Shown here: piece by piece, positions 23,598 through 32,047 of the stretch | Position numbering within the stretch: the stretch's first letter is position 1 | Layout: each line of letters opens with the position of its first letter | From: Gammaproteobacteria bacterium | GTDB lineage: Bacteria; Pseudomonadota; Gammaproteobacteria; SZUA-152 | Assembly (NCBI GenBank): GCA_011051685.1 | Contig: DRKQ01000115.1 | Span: 1-34,553, forward strand | Length of the DNA stretch: 34,553 nt | Direction: 5' to 3' | Program-made: the position numbers and the translations under genes | Notes under the pieces: generated by a model | The model's input: only the letters and a program-made list of their open reading frames with translations | What the model was told of the DNA's origin: nothing | Databases searched by the model: none

Positions 23598-24818
23598 ATG
23601 TTGATTGAGGTGAAGGTCCCCGTCTTCTCGGAATCCATCACCGAGGGCACACTACTGCAATGGCACAAGAAACCCGGAGAATTCGTGCGCCGCGACGAGC
23701 CCCTGGTGGATATCGAAACTGACAAGGTGGTGTTGGAGATCACTGCCCCGAAGGATGGAGTTCTGCAAGAAATCATCAAGGGTGATGGCGTGGTGGTCAC
23801 TAGCGAAGAACTGATTGCCACCATCAATGATGAGGCAAAACCAGCGCAGACATCTTCACCGGCCGCTGAGGCGCCGGCGCCAGTGATGGAAACAACGGCG
23901 CCCGGAGACAAGATTCCACAAATCTTGCTGAGTCCAGCCGCAAAGAAACTGGTGGCGGAAAAAAACATCGACCCGAGCCGCGTGGCCGGTACAGGGCGAG
24001 ACAACAGGATCACCAAGGCCGATATCATTCATTACCTGGAAAGCCACGGCGGCGGTAAGCAGATGGAAACATCTCTTGTGCCGCCGCAAGTGGGTATACC
24101 AACGGTGGAACCCGGCGGACGCCTCGAAAAGCGCGTCCCCATGAGCCGTTTGCGCCAACGTGTGGCAGAACGACTCAAGGATGCACAGAACACGGCGGCT
24201 ATCCTTACCACGTTTAATGAAGTCAACATGCAGCCTATTATGTCACTGCGCAACAAATACAAGGAGCAGTTCGAGAAAAGGCATGGCGCTCGCCTGGGGT
24301 TTATGTCTTTCTTCGTTAAGGCGGTGACTGAGGCACTGAAACAGTTTCCGGTGGTTAATGCTTCCGTTGATAGCAATGATATTGTTTACCACGGTTACTT
24401 CGATATAGGGATTGCCGTGGGCTCGCCGCGGGGACTGGTGGTGCCGGTGTTGCGTGATGTGGACCAGATGAGTTTTGCTGATATCGAAAAAGGCATTCGT
24501 GATTTCGGACAGCGCGCCAAAGATGGTAAGTTAGCATTGGAGGAACTGACTGGCGGCACTTTCAGTATCACCAATGGCGGCACCTTTGGCTCCATGCTTT
24601 CAACACCCATCCTCAACCCACCACAAAGTGCTATTCTCGGCATGCACAATATTACCGAACGGGCAGTGGTGGAAGGTGGTGAGATCGTTATCCGGCCCAT
24701 GATGTATGTGGCTCTCTCCTACGATCATCGCATCATTGATGGCAGCGATGCGGTATTGTTCCTGGTAGCGGTGAAGAATGCGCTGGAGGACCCGGCGCGA
24801 TTATTGTTGGAAATTTGA
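23598..24818 (+). CDS. sucB: Dihydrolipoyllysine succinyltransferase E2 component
   Basis: A 406-residue E2 subunit of 2-oxoglutarate dehydrogenase. The lipoyl domain (about residues 2-76) carries the lipoylated K43 in ETDKVVLEI. An Ala/Pro-rich linker leads to the peripheral subunit-binding domain (about 108-145, [22 protein letters not shown]). The catalytic acyltransferase domain runs to the end with [14 protein letters not shown], containing the active His and Asp. Start ATG 23598 is preferred over ATG 23592 because AAGGAG (23585-23590) is 7 bases from it and only 1 base from the other. It is 95 bases after sucA, likely the same transcript. Full length and no missing domain. Confidence 0.97.
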   Translation: MLIEVKVPVFSESITEGTLLQWHKKPGEFVRRDEPLVDIETDKVVLEITAPKDGVLQEIIKGDGVVVTSEELIATINDEAKPAQTSSPAAEAPAPVMETTAPGDKIPQILLSPAAKKLVAEKNIDPSRVAGTGRDNRITKADIIHYLESHGGGKQMETSLVPPQVGIPTVEPGGRLEKRVPMSRLRQRVAERLKDAQNTAAILTTFNEVNMQPIMSLRNKYKEQFEKRHGARLGFMSFFVKAVTEALKQFPVVNASVDSNDIVYHGYFDIGIAVGSPRGLVVPVLRDVDQMSFADIEKGIRDFGQRAKDGKLALEELTGGTFSITNGGTFGSMLSTPILNPPQSAILGMHNITERAVVEGGEIVIRPMMYVALSYDHRIIDGSDAVLFLVAVKNALEDPARLLLEI

Positions 24819-24877
24819 CGTTTTGTTGAATCGTAAATACTCCATCAGTTAAATAAACCTGGAGTATTCGCAATTCC

Positions 24878-25030
24878 CATCATTCCGGCGAAGGCCGGAA
24901 CAAAAGCGCGGAGCGCGTTGAACGCCCAAAGGGCGGTCCGTAGGATGAACGCAGCGAATAATCCAGACTGTTCGTATCTTGAAGTAACGTGGGAGTAACT
25001 TTCTGGATACCGGCCTGCGCCGGTATGACG
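24878..25030. repeat. MITE-like element with terminal inverted repeats
   Basis: A roughly 153-base stretch with matching ends. The left end reads catcattccggcgaaggcc and the right end is close to its complement (ccggcctgcgccggtatgac). The shared core is CATnCCGGCGnAGGCCGGnA. Between the ends is non-coding sequence containing gtaggatgaacgcagcgaat, a motif often seen in dispersed bacterial intergenic repeats. No transposase is present. It occupies most of the 367-base gap between sucB and lpd and could fold into a long RNA hairpin if transcribed through. Confidence 0.6.
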
Positions 25031-25122
25031 GAAGAAACTATTCAACAGGTGAAACCGTAGATTAAGCGAAATTTTTTATTCAAGCATACAGCTATGCCGG
25101 TAGTAGTTGGCTTCTGGCCCCG

Positions 25123-25149
25123 GCCATTCGCCGGAATGGCGGATATAAT
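25123..25149 (+). promoter_or_regulatory. Candidate lpd promoter with overlapping palindrome
   Basis: A consensus -10 hexamer TATAAT is at 25144-25149, 36 bases upstream of the lpd start. No good -35 is visible. Instead, the place where it would lie holds a perfect stem gccattc-gccg-gaatggc (25123-25140). This could be an operator for a regulator that activates or represses lpd separately from sucAB. Confidence 0.5.
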
Positions 25150-25185
25150 GCTAATCGAGTAACAGCGCACAAAAGGGGATGTGTC

Positions 25186-26598
25186 ATGGCGGACTTTGAT
25201 GTCATCGTAATAGGAGGCGGCCCCGGTGGTTATGTGGCGGCCATTCGTTGTTCCCAGTTGGGATTGAAGACCGCCTGCGTGGATGAGCGCCTCGATGAGC
25301 AGGGCAGGCCTTCCCTGGGTGGGGTTTGTCTCAATGTAGGTTGCATCCCTTCCAAGGCGTTGCTGGACAGTAGCCACCACTATCATCGCGCCCAACATGA
25401 ATTTGCCGATCATGGCATCGGTTTCAAGGGACTGGACATGGACCTGGCCACCATGATGGCGCGAAAACATAAGGTAGTGAAAATCCTTACCGACGGCATC
25501 GCCATGTTGTTTATGAAGCACAAGATTTCCTGGTTACAGGGGCGCGGAGTGCTGGCGGGTGACAGGCGTGTACGAGTCAGCGGCAGTGGTGAGGCGGAGA
25601 AGGAATATACAGCGGAAAACATCATTATCGCTACTGGTTCATCACCACAAATGCCTGAGGTCATTCCCGTTGATGAGAAGATCGTGGATTCCACCGGTGC
25701 GTTGTCTTTCGATACCGTGCCGAAGCGACTTGCCGTGATCGGTGGCGGGGTGATTGGCCTGGAGCTGGGCAGTGTCTGGTCCCGCCTTGGGGCGAAGGTT
25801 TCTGTCCTGGTGCGCGGTGATCGTTTTCTGAAAAACGTGGATCAACAGCTTGCCCATGAGGTGCAGAAAGATTTGCAGCAGCAAGGCATCGATATTCAGT
25901 TAGGCGCCAAGCTGGTGTCGGTCAAGCCCGGCAAAAAAACTGTGACCCTGAACTATGCTACACCGGAAGGTGAAAGCAAGCTCACCGTGGATCGTGTACT
26001 GGTGGCAACTGGCCGGCAGCCGAACACCACTCATATTGGTGCCGAGGTGGTGGGTCTGAATCTGGATGGCCGTGGTTTTATTGCAGTGGATGAGCAATGC
26101 CGCACCAATCTGCCCAATGTCTTCGCCATCGGTGATGTGGTACGTGGTCCCATGCTGGCGCACAAGGCCTCGGAGGAGGGGGTGGCGGTTGCGGAGCGCA
26201 TCGCTGGCCAGCAGCCTGAGGTGAATTACGCCCTGATCCCCTCGGTGGTGTACACCTGGCCGGAGCTTGCCTGGGTGGGGCAGACCAGCGAGCAATGTCA
26301 GGCGACAGGAATCGCTTTCAATACGGGTGTGTTTCCCTTTGCCGCCAGCGGCCGCGCCCATGCCGCCGGGGATACCCATGGCCTGGTGAAGATTCTCAGC
26401 GATGCCCACTCCGACCAAATTCTCGGCGTACACATATACGGTCCCAATGCCTCGGAGTTGATCAGTGAGGCGGTGGTGGCCATGGAATTCGCCGCCTCCG
26501 CAGAAGACTTGGCGCGCATCGTTCATGCCCATCCCACACTTTCGGAAGCGGTGCATGAAGCGGCGCTGGCGGTGGATGGGCGTTCGTTGCATTCGTAG
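25186..26598 (+). CDS. lpd: Dihydrolipoyl dehydrogenase (E3)
   Basis: A 470-residue FAD-dependent disulfide oxidoreductase that reoxidises dihydrolipoamide of SucB and reduces NAD+. It starts with the FAD-binding motif VIVIGGGPGGYVAAI (residues 6-20). The redox pair C48 and C53 is in GGVCLNVGCIPSKALL. The NAD-binding motif VIGGGVIGLELGSVWSRLGA follows in the centre, and the FAD motif FAIGDVVRGPMLAHKA after it. The dimer-interface catalytic pair is H449 and E454 in HPTLSE. AAAGGGG precedes ATG 25186. It lies downstream of sucAB across a repeat-filled gap and has its own possible promoter, so it could also serve pyruvate dehydrogenase or glycine cleavage elsewhere. Confidence 0.97.
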   Translation: MADFDVIVIGGGPGGYVAAIRCSQLGLKTACVDERLDEQGRPSLGGVCLNVGCIPSKALLDSSHHYHRAQHEFADHGIGFKGLDMDLATMMARKHKVVKILTDGIAMLFMKHKISWLQGRGVLAGDRRVRVSGSGEAEKEYTAENIIIATGSSPQMPEVIPVDEKIVDSTGALSFDTVPKRLAVIGGGVIGLELGSVWSRLGAKVSVLVRGDRFLKNVDQQLAHEVQKDLQQQGIDIQLGAKLVSVKPGKKTVTLNYATPEGESKLTVDRVLVATGRQPNTTHIGAEVVGLNLDGRGFIAVDEQCRTNLPNVFAIGDVVRGPMLAHKASEEGVAVAERIAGQQPEVNYALIPSVVYTWPELAWVGQTSEQCQATGIAFNTGVFPFAASGRAHAAGDTHGLVKILSDAHSDQILGVHIYGPNASELISEAVVAMEFAASAEDLARIVHAHPTLSEAVHEAALAVDGRSLHS

Positions 26599-26633
26599 TA
26601 CCTGTTAGTGGCGCGTTAGTACTGCGGGCACCT

Positions 26634-26680
26634 GTAGGAGCGCCTTTCCAGGCGCGAATCGCGGCCGAAAGCCGCTCCTT
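26634..26680. repeat. Composite REP pair, copy B
   Basis: The left arm, starting gtaggagcgcc (26634-26657), is the same REP unit as in copies A and C with one head change (GTAGG for GTGGG). The right arm (from 26659) is a diverged unit which, read on the other strand, is gaaggagcggctttcggc, closer to the common GTAGGAGCGGCTTT type. The two arms form an imperfect hairpin between the convergent lpd and diguanylate cyclase genes. Confidence 0.75.
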
Positions 26681-26739
26681 CCCGGGAATAATAACGAGGT
26701 AGAGACTTCTCAAGGTGTTTGCCCTGGTAATAAGCCATA

Positions 26740-28260
26740 TCACTCAAGCGAGCCGGCGCAGACAATCTGATTACGTCCCTGGGCCTTAGCGGCATACAGG
26801 GCATGGTCCGCGGACTTGAGCAACTGGTCGGGGCGGCCGTCCAGGCCGGGCAGGCAACTTGCGACGCCCTGAGTCACAGTCAAGTGCTTGGCGATGGGTG
26901 AAAAATTATGGGGAATCTCGATGGCCGCCAGTTCCTGTTTGACCAGCTGCGCCACCTTGAGGGCGCCGGCTTCATCGGTATCGGGGAGAATGATCACAAA
27001 CTCTTCGCCGCCGTAACGCGCCAAAAGATCCGTGGGCCGACGGATATTGCGTTGCAAGAACTGGGCAAAGCGGCGCAGACACTGATCGCCGGCAATGTGC
27101 CCATAGTTATCGTTATATTTCTTGAAATAGTCGATATCCAGCAGAATTACAGACAGAGGTTTTTGCGTACGAATACCCTGACGCCACTCAAGATCGATGA
27201 CCCGGTTGTACTCACGCCGGTTGGGTATCTCCGTGAGGGGATCCATGTGCGCGACTTCATCGAGCAGATCATTGGCGCGTTTCAGGCGCAGCAGGGTTCG
27301 TATGCGGGCCCTGAGTACCGCGACGGATGTGTCTTTGTGAATAAAGTCTGCGGCCCCCTTCTCAAAGGCACTGATCTCGGTTTGTTCGTCGCCTTGATTG
27401 CTGAGCAGAATAATGGGAATGATCAATCCCTGATTGTGCTCACTGAGCATTTCGCAGATTGCCATGCCGTTGGCCTCATTGTCGAGCAGCACCAGATCCG
27501 GCGGAATGGCTGACAAACAGATATCGATGGCTGTCTTGCTGTCTTCACAAAAGTGTAATTCGTAATCCTCTAGAGTGGACTGGAGATGCTGCCGCAGATC
27601 GGGGTCGGGGCTGACCAGCAAAATGTGCTCGCGGGGCTGCAGGGTACAAATGGCATCACTTTCGGCGCTAATGTTGACGCTGTCGCCAAAAATGAACAGT
27701 GTTAGCAATTGCTGGCTGGGCAGGCCCAAGAGCTTGTTGCCCTCGGCGGTGATCAGGGCAGGGATGTTGCGGGAGAAATCCCCGTGCTCCCATTGGTTTT
27801 GCCAATGTTGCAGAATCTCGTGTGTCTGCTGGCCGATGCCGGGGCGGGGAATGTTCAGGCTGTGGAGGATCTCATCGATTATCGCGGGATCGCCGATATC
27901 CCGGCCATCCACCCACAGGGCACGATAAAACCGGCTGCGTAGGATATCCGCCTGATGAGGGGCTTGTTGCAGCACTTCGGCAAGGATCTCATTGGCCAGT
28001 CGGGTATTGGGCCTGCCCGGGGGGACGTTGATGATGGTATCCGGTGCCAGTATTTTTACCTTGGCCACTTCCGTTTTCAGTTCAGTGGCGGCATTCACAT
28101 CCTGCGTATCGAAATGAACCTGTGGGGCATGCTCGATACACTGCCAGGCCACATGAGGAAGAGAGTTCCGCTCCTGCAGGTGTTCATGCAGCGCATAGCA
28201 AAACGGACAATTGAGATCCGCGTAGACCGTCAGTCGATTGTTACGGCTGCTATAAGGCAT
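26740..28260 (-). CDS. DsbA-like domain fused to receiver and GGDEF diguanylate cyclase
   Basis: A 506-residue cytoplasmic protein from ATG 28260 with three parts. Residues 10-195 are a DsbA/FrnE-like thioredoxin domain: LTVYADLNCPFCYALHEHL with CxxC at 18-21, a helical insertion, and a cis-proline-type loop NIPALITAEGNKLLGLP. Residues 212-325 are a receiver (HILLVSPDPDLR, phospho-acceptor D260 in DLVLLDNEANG, K309). Residues 335-500 are a GGDEF domain with ARYGGEEFVII (417-421) and an I-site RPTD (408-411), so an active, product-inhibited diguanylate cyclase is expected. No signal peptide is seen. Upstream in-frame GTG 28302 or TTG 28377 could extend it; none has a good ribosome binding site. 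It follows a PDZ gene. Confidence 0.85.
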   Translation of the reverse strand: MPYSSRNNRLTVYADLNCPFCYALHEHLQERNSLPHVAWQCIEHAPQVHFDTQDVNAATELKTEVAKVKILAPDTIINVPPGRPNTRLANEILAEVLQQAPHQADILRSRFYRALWVDGRDIGDPAIIDEILHSLNIPRPGIGQQTHEILQHWQNQWEHGDFSRNIPALITAEGNKLLGLPSQQLLTLFIFGDSVNISAESDAICTLQPREHILLVSPDPDLRQHLQSTLEDYELHFCEDSKTAIDICLSAIPPDLVLLDNEANGMAICEMLSEHNQGLIIPIILLSNQGDEQTEISAFEKGAADFIHKDTSVAVLRARIRTLLRLKRANDLLDEVAHMDPLTEIPNRREYNRVIDLEWRQGIRTQKPLSVILLDIDYFKKYNDNYGHIAGDQCLRRFAQFLQRNIRRPTDLLARYGGEEFVIILPDTDEAGALKVAQLVKQELAAIEIPHNFSPIAKHLTVTQGVASCLPGLDGRPDQLLKSADHALYAAKAQGRNQIVCAGSLE

Positions 28261-28366
28261 GGGTAGGGGTATGAATACGGGTATGTAAAGGGCATTACTC
28301 ACCTTACTATCAACGTCATTGGTTTGGAAATAGTTGCTAGGGATTATCAGACCGGGACAGCGGTTT

Positions 28367-29236
28367 TTATGGTGCAATGCTTACCGAACTCATGCGTATA
28401 CCCAGGGGACCGCGTTGTACGTAGAGGGTCATGGGTTTACCGTTGCGAACGATAGTTAATGGCACGGTTTCACTGATGTCTCCCTCGGTAGTGGCAGTGC
28501 GCAGGTCACGCCAGTTATAGATACGTTTTTCGCCGTAGGAAAGGATCTGATCATCGCTTTGCAGCCCGGCCTGGTCCGCCGCGGAACCGGCCAGGACACT
28601 TTGCACGGCAACCCGGTTGGACTGTCCCGTGGCATACAGGTAGGCGGCGTAAGTATCACCCCCCAGCTCTTCCTGCAGATTGCCCAGTTTGGCATCGAGC
28701 TTCTTTACCTCTTCACGATACCGCCGGCTGCCGAACCAGCCCTCGCGTACCGCCTGGTCACGGAGATAGAGTCGGTCCAATTCCTGTTTCTCAAAGCGGG
28801 CCTTGAGTTCCTGGGCGGTGGTGGCATCCACCCCGGCGTCGATAAGCGCCTGGGCATCGAACCAGGCGCGCCTGGCCCGGTTTTGCCTGGAGGGAGAAGA
28901 TGGGGAGTCTGTATGGGAGGAGTTTTGCCGGACTGGTTCTGCTTTGGAATCACTACCCTTGCCATCACTGAGTGTGGCCAGTTGCTGATCCAGTAGTTGC
29001 ACCTTTTCCTGCAATGCTATACGGGCAGCTATTTCCTGTTGGAGTTGCTGGCGTAGTGCACCCAGGCTGGTGGCGCTCGCCTCGGGCCCCGCTGTCGCCC
29101 GGACTGTATCAACGATGGAGTTGCTGGGGTTACCGATGGCCCTTGCCGGCGGCGCGGGTGGCGGGGGCTGCAACAACAGACCGATCACCACGCCGATGAT
29201 GCCGGCCAGTCCCAGACTGATAATGGATGAACGCAT
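28367..29236 (-). CDS. Membrane-anchored PDZ-domain protein
   Basis: A 289-residue protein with an uncleaved-looking N-terminal helix (SIISLGLAGIIGVVIGLLLQ, residues 4-23), a Pro-rich linker and a coiled coil (about 58-92, GALRQQLQQEIAARIALQEKVQLLDQQL). A charged helical region follows (120-195), then a C-terminal PDZ domain (about 208-280) with VLAGSAADQAGLQSDDQIL and PLTIVRNGKPMTLYVQRG. No protease domain is present, so it is more like GspC or a scaffold than DegP. It is followed at 28260 by the DsbA-receiver-GGDEF gene on the same strand; an extended start of that gene would overlap it. A structural or signalling partner of the cyclase is possible but unproven. Confidence 0.8.
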   Translation of the reverse strand: MRSSIISLGLAGIIGVVIGLLLQPPPPAPPARAIGNPSNSIVDTVRATAGPEASATSLGALRQQLQQEIAARIALQEKVQLLDQQLATLSDGKGSDSKAEPVRQNSSHTDSPSSPSRQNRARRAWFDAQALIDAGVDATTAQELKARFEKQELDRLYLRDQAVREGWFGSRRYREEVKKLDAKLGNLQEELGGDTYAAYLYATGQSNRVAVQSVLAGSAADQAGLQSDDQILSYGEKRIYNWRDLRTATTEGDISETVPLTIVRNGKPMTLYVQRGPLGIRMSSVSIAP

Positions 29237-29265
29237 ATCCTATCTCACTACTTGTTTGTTGTTAG

Positions 29266-30957
29266 TCAGTACCACTGACCTTCGCGGATCCGATTGATGG
29301 CCGCCGCCAGCTCGTGCAGCCGCGGCAGGGCCAGGTCGCCCACCTTGTAGGGGCTGAAGAGGTCCAGGCCCTGTTTACGGGCGTCGGCCATCACCCGTTG
29401 CAGGCCGTCGATGAGGCCGTCGCCGCTGGCGGCATAATGGCGCGCGTAATAGAGGATCATCAGGCCGATGCTGCGGGTCTGGCCGGCATCGATGAGTTGC
29501 TCCACCTGGGAGAGGTCGATGCGGTGCTCGCCGTACAAAATGTCGTCCACCGCGTAGGTGTTGATCTTCACCTCGCGATTGGCGCGGGAGGGATCGAGCA
29601 CCTCGGGCCCGGGGCGGCGCGTGCTGCGCCCGCCAAAAACAGGTGTGCTGCCGGGCAGGCGTTCGATGGGCCTTGCCAGGGCCCGGGCCTTGTCGGTCAC
29701 GTCGTAGGGCTCGTAGGCGTCGAGCATGATCACCGTGTCGGCCACGTCGAAGTAATCCCCGGAACCGCCCATGACGATTACCGAGGATACGCCGCATTGC
29801 TCGTACAGATCCCGCACCCGATGAATCAGCGGGGTGATGGGTTCCTTGTCGTCCGCCACCAGGGCCTGCATGCGTTCGTCGCGGATCATGAAATTGGTGG
29901 CCGAGGTGTCCTCGTCGATGAGCAGCAGGGAGGTGCCGCATTCCAGGGCCTCGATGATGTTGGCGGCCTGGGAGGTGGAGCCGCTGGCGTTCTCGGTGGT
30001 GAAGGCCACGGTGTCGCGGCCAAAAGGCAGGTGGTCGATGAAGGGGCTGATGTTGACCCGGGAGATGGCCCGGCCGTCTTCGGCGCGTACCTTCACCGCA
30101 TTGTCCACGGTGGCCACCCGCTCGCGGCCGTCGCCGGGGATGTGGTCGTACACGCCGCGCTCCAGGGCGTGCAACAGGGTGGACTTGCCGTGAAAGCCGC
30201 CGCCGACGATGAGGGTGACGCCGTGGCCGATGCCCAGCCCGCGCACCTCGCCGGCATTGGGCAGGGTCACGGTGCGCGCCAGGGACTCCGGGGCCTTGAA
30301 GGGCAGGGCGTCCTTTTGCAGGGGCCGGTCGTCCACGCCGCTGGCCCGCGGCAGTACGGCGCCGTCGGCGACAAAGGCCACCAGCCCGGCCTCGGCCAGC
30401 CAGCGGCGCAGGGCGTCCTGATCCTCCACGCTGCGCACGTGGCGTTCCACCTGGGCGGCGTCGAGGTTGGCATGGTACAGCGCGGCATCGACGACCTTGG
30501 GCAGCTCGTCGCAGAGCATGGCCACCGCCTCGCGCCCGGCGGCGCGGCGCCCCTGGGCCGGCAGCCCCAGGGTGAAGCGCGCCTCGATGACATCCTTACG
30601 CACGTGCACCGCGTTGCGTACCAGCACCTGCTGGCCGCTGGTGGAAATGGCGAATTCCCCGCTGCCGCCGCTGCCGCGATGGCCCTTGACGAAACGCCGG
30701 ATGGCGTCGCGGATGGCGCGGGCGATGAAGTCCTCCAGCGCCACGCGGCGCACCTCGCCTTGCCACAGCGCAGCGGGAAAGCCGCTTTTTTCTGTGTCCA
30801 CCGTGACGCTGATGCGCGAGGGGGTGGCGAAGGGGTCGCCCTGCACATGATCGATGCTCAGGTCGAAGGCCGGGTAGCGGTAGCTCCCGGCGATGGCCTT
30901 GTAGGCCTTGTAGCCCTTGCCATCCAGGGCCAGCAGTGTGTTGCGAAGGCGTTCCAT
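29266..30957 (-). CDS. ABC-class ATPase of the PF09818/COG3044 family
   Basis: A 563-residue soluble protein with one ATPase domain of the ABC type but no transporter partner. The N-terminus (LLALDGKGYKAYKAIAGSYRY, FDLSIDHVQGDPFATPSRI) is characteristic of the family. The Walker A motif GGGFHGKST is at 252-260, a signature-like ASGSTSQAANIIEALE at 324-339, and Walker B with SLLLIDEDTSATNFMIRD around 343-360. The last third contains VIVMGGSGDYFDVADTVIMLDAY. The cellular role of this widespread family is not well established; an RNA- or nucleotide-related role has been proposed for related ATPases. The gene is GC-rich with no visible Shine-Dalgarno before ATG 30957. The PDZ gene follows after 29 bases. 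Confidence 0.93.
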   Translation of the reverse strand: MERLRNTLLALDGKGYKAYKAIAGSYRYPAFDLSIDHVQGDPFATPSRISVTVDTEKSGFPAALWQGEVRRVALEDFIARAIRDAIRRFVKGHRGSGGSGEFAISTSGQQVLVRNAVHVRKDVIEARFTLGLPAQGRRAAGREAVAMLCDELPKVVDAALYHANLDAAQVERHVRSVEDQDALRRWLAEAGLVAFVADGAVLPRASGVDDRPLQKDALPFKAPESLARTVTLPNAGEVRGLGIGHGVTLIVGGGFHGKSTLLHALERGVYDHIPGDGRERVATVDNAVKVRAEDGRAISRVNISPFIDHLPFGRDTVAFTTENASGSTSQAANIIEALECGTSLLLIDEDTSATNFMIRDERMQALVADDKEPITPLIHRVRDLYEQCGVSSVIVMGGSGDYFDVADTVIMLDAYEPYDVTDKARALARPIERLPGSTPVFGGRSTRRPGPEVLDPSRANREVKINTYAVDDILYGEHRIDLSQVEQLIDAGQTRSIGLMILYYARHYAASGDGLIDGLQRVMADARKQGLDLFSPYKVGDLALPRLHELAAAINRIREGQWY

Positions 30958-31035
30958 TGGTGTGCGAAAAGTGGTTCCCGGTTATCTTACTGTGTTTGTT
31001 GGACCCGCGGCCAAGGAAAAAAGTCAGTGCTGTGG

Positions 31036-31914
31036 TCAGTACTGGGGGCAGCCGCCTTCGAACAGGGCCCTTTCCGCCTCCAGCGCCGCGGTCATGTGAT
31101 CACGGAAGGCCAGCACCCGGGCGGTGCGTTTCAGATCCGGGTGTAACAGGATCCACAGGCCGAGATGGTAGGCCGGATCCGGCGGGGCGTAGCGTTCGAG
31201 CTGGGGTTCGGCGTCGCCCATGAAGCAGGGCAGGATGGAGATCCCCACACCCGCCTTGATCGCCGCCAGGGTCAACAGGGTGTCGTCACTGATGAAGCGA
31301 TGCGGCTGAGTGCTGCCGGCCTGTCGGGTCCAGGTCCTGTGAAAGCCGCAGCAGGTCACCCCCAGCCAGTGGGGTTCGCGGCCGGTTTGGTGCAAGCTGT
31401 GCAAATACGCGCGGCTGCCATAGATCGCCGAGGCCACGGTCAGCACGCGCTTGCCGATGAGGGTGTCCGGCGGTGAATTACTCAGACGGATGGCCACGTC
31501 GGCCTCACGCTGCGCCAGGCTGGCATCGCTGTTGGAGACCATGATGTGCAATTCCACCTGGGGGTGTTGCTCACTGAAGCGGGCGAACATGGGCATCAGC
31601 ACCGAGGAGGCCATGTTGTTGATGGCGGTGACGCGCAGTGGGCCGCTGAGCCGGGTGTCGCGGTTTTGCAGCGCGCCGTCCACGGCCAGCATCTCGGCCT
31701 CCATGCGCAGGGCGGCCTGTTTCACATCCTCGCCGGCGGCGGTGAGTTCGTAGCCGGTCTTCTTGCGCTCCACCAGCCGCGTCCCCAGCTTTTCCTCCAG
31801 CTTGCGCATGCGCCGGGACACCGTGGAGTGTTGCACGTCCAGCTGTTTGGCGGCGCCGCTGATGGAGCCGCTGCGCGCCACGGCGAGAAAGAGTCGCAGG
31901 TCATCCCAGTTCAT
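31036..31914 (-). CDS. LysR-family transcriptional regulator
   Basis: A 292-residue LysR regulator. From ATG 31914, the first 60 residues form the DNA-binding domain (DDLRLFLAVARSGSISGAAKQLDVQHSTVSRRMRKLEEKLGTRLVER). The effector domain follows (PLRVTAINNMASSVLMPMFARF, EADVAIRLSNSPPDTLIGK). I prefer ATG 31914 to 31920 or the longer frame, because AAAGGA sits at the right distance only for it. It is divergent from a SAM methyltransferase gene across 133 bases containing a 16-base palindrome, so it likely controls that gene and itself. The effector is unknown. It belongs to a different LysR subgroup from the YhaJ-like regulator at 4145-5086. Confidence 0.9.
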   Translation of the reverse strand: MNWDDLRLFLAVARSGSISGAAKQLDVQHSTVSRRMRKLEEKLGTRLVERKKTGYELTAAGEDVKQAALRMEAEMLAVDGALQNRDTRLSGPLRVTAINNMASSVLMPMFARFSEQHPQVELHIMVSNSDASLAQREADVAIRLSNSPPDTLIGKRVLTVASAIYGSRAYLHSLHQTGREPHWLGVTCCGFHRTWTRQAGSTQPHRFISDDTLLTLAAIKAGVGISILPCFMGDAEPQLERYAPPDPAYHLGLWILLHPDLKRTARVLAFRDHMTAALEAERALFEGGCPQY

Positions 31915-31938
31915 GGCCATCCTTTCTTGTTGCGAGTC

Positions 31939-31954
31939 TGTGCATTTTTGCACA
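31939..31954. promoter_or_regulatory. Palindrome between divergent LysR and methyltransferase genes
   Basis: TGTGCA and TGCACA face each other across TTTT, 25 bases upstream of the LysR start at 31914 and about 94 bases upstream of the methyltransferase start. This is a good place for LysR autoregulation. It does not show T-N11-A spacing, so another factor is possible. Confidence 0.5.
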
Positions 31955-32047
31955 TTCGGTTTCTGATTTTAGGGAATTGTGGGAAAAAATATACAGCCTA
32001 GACTCTCCTCACCCATTCACACAAAGGTGCAAAAGGAGGAGCAGACC

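Noticed and set aside
23539-23604. 21-codon frame between sucA and sucB
   Set aside because: It overlaps the sucB start and ribosome binding site, has no recognisable ribosome binding site of its own, and the product is unremarkable.
29314-31146. Very long + strand open frame (610 codons) opposite the ABC-class ATPase
   Set aside because: It mirrors a clearly recognisable ATPase with Walker motifs; its own translation is low-complexity Gly/Ala/Val/His/Gln-rich text typical of antisense of GC-rich genes.
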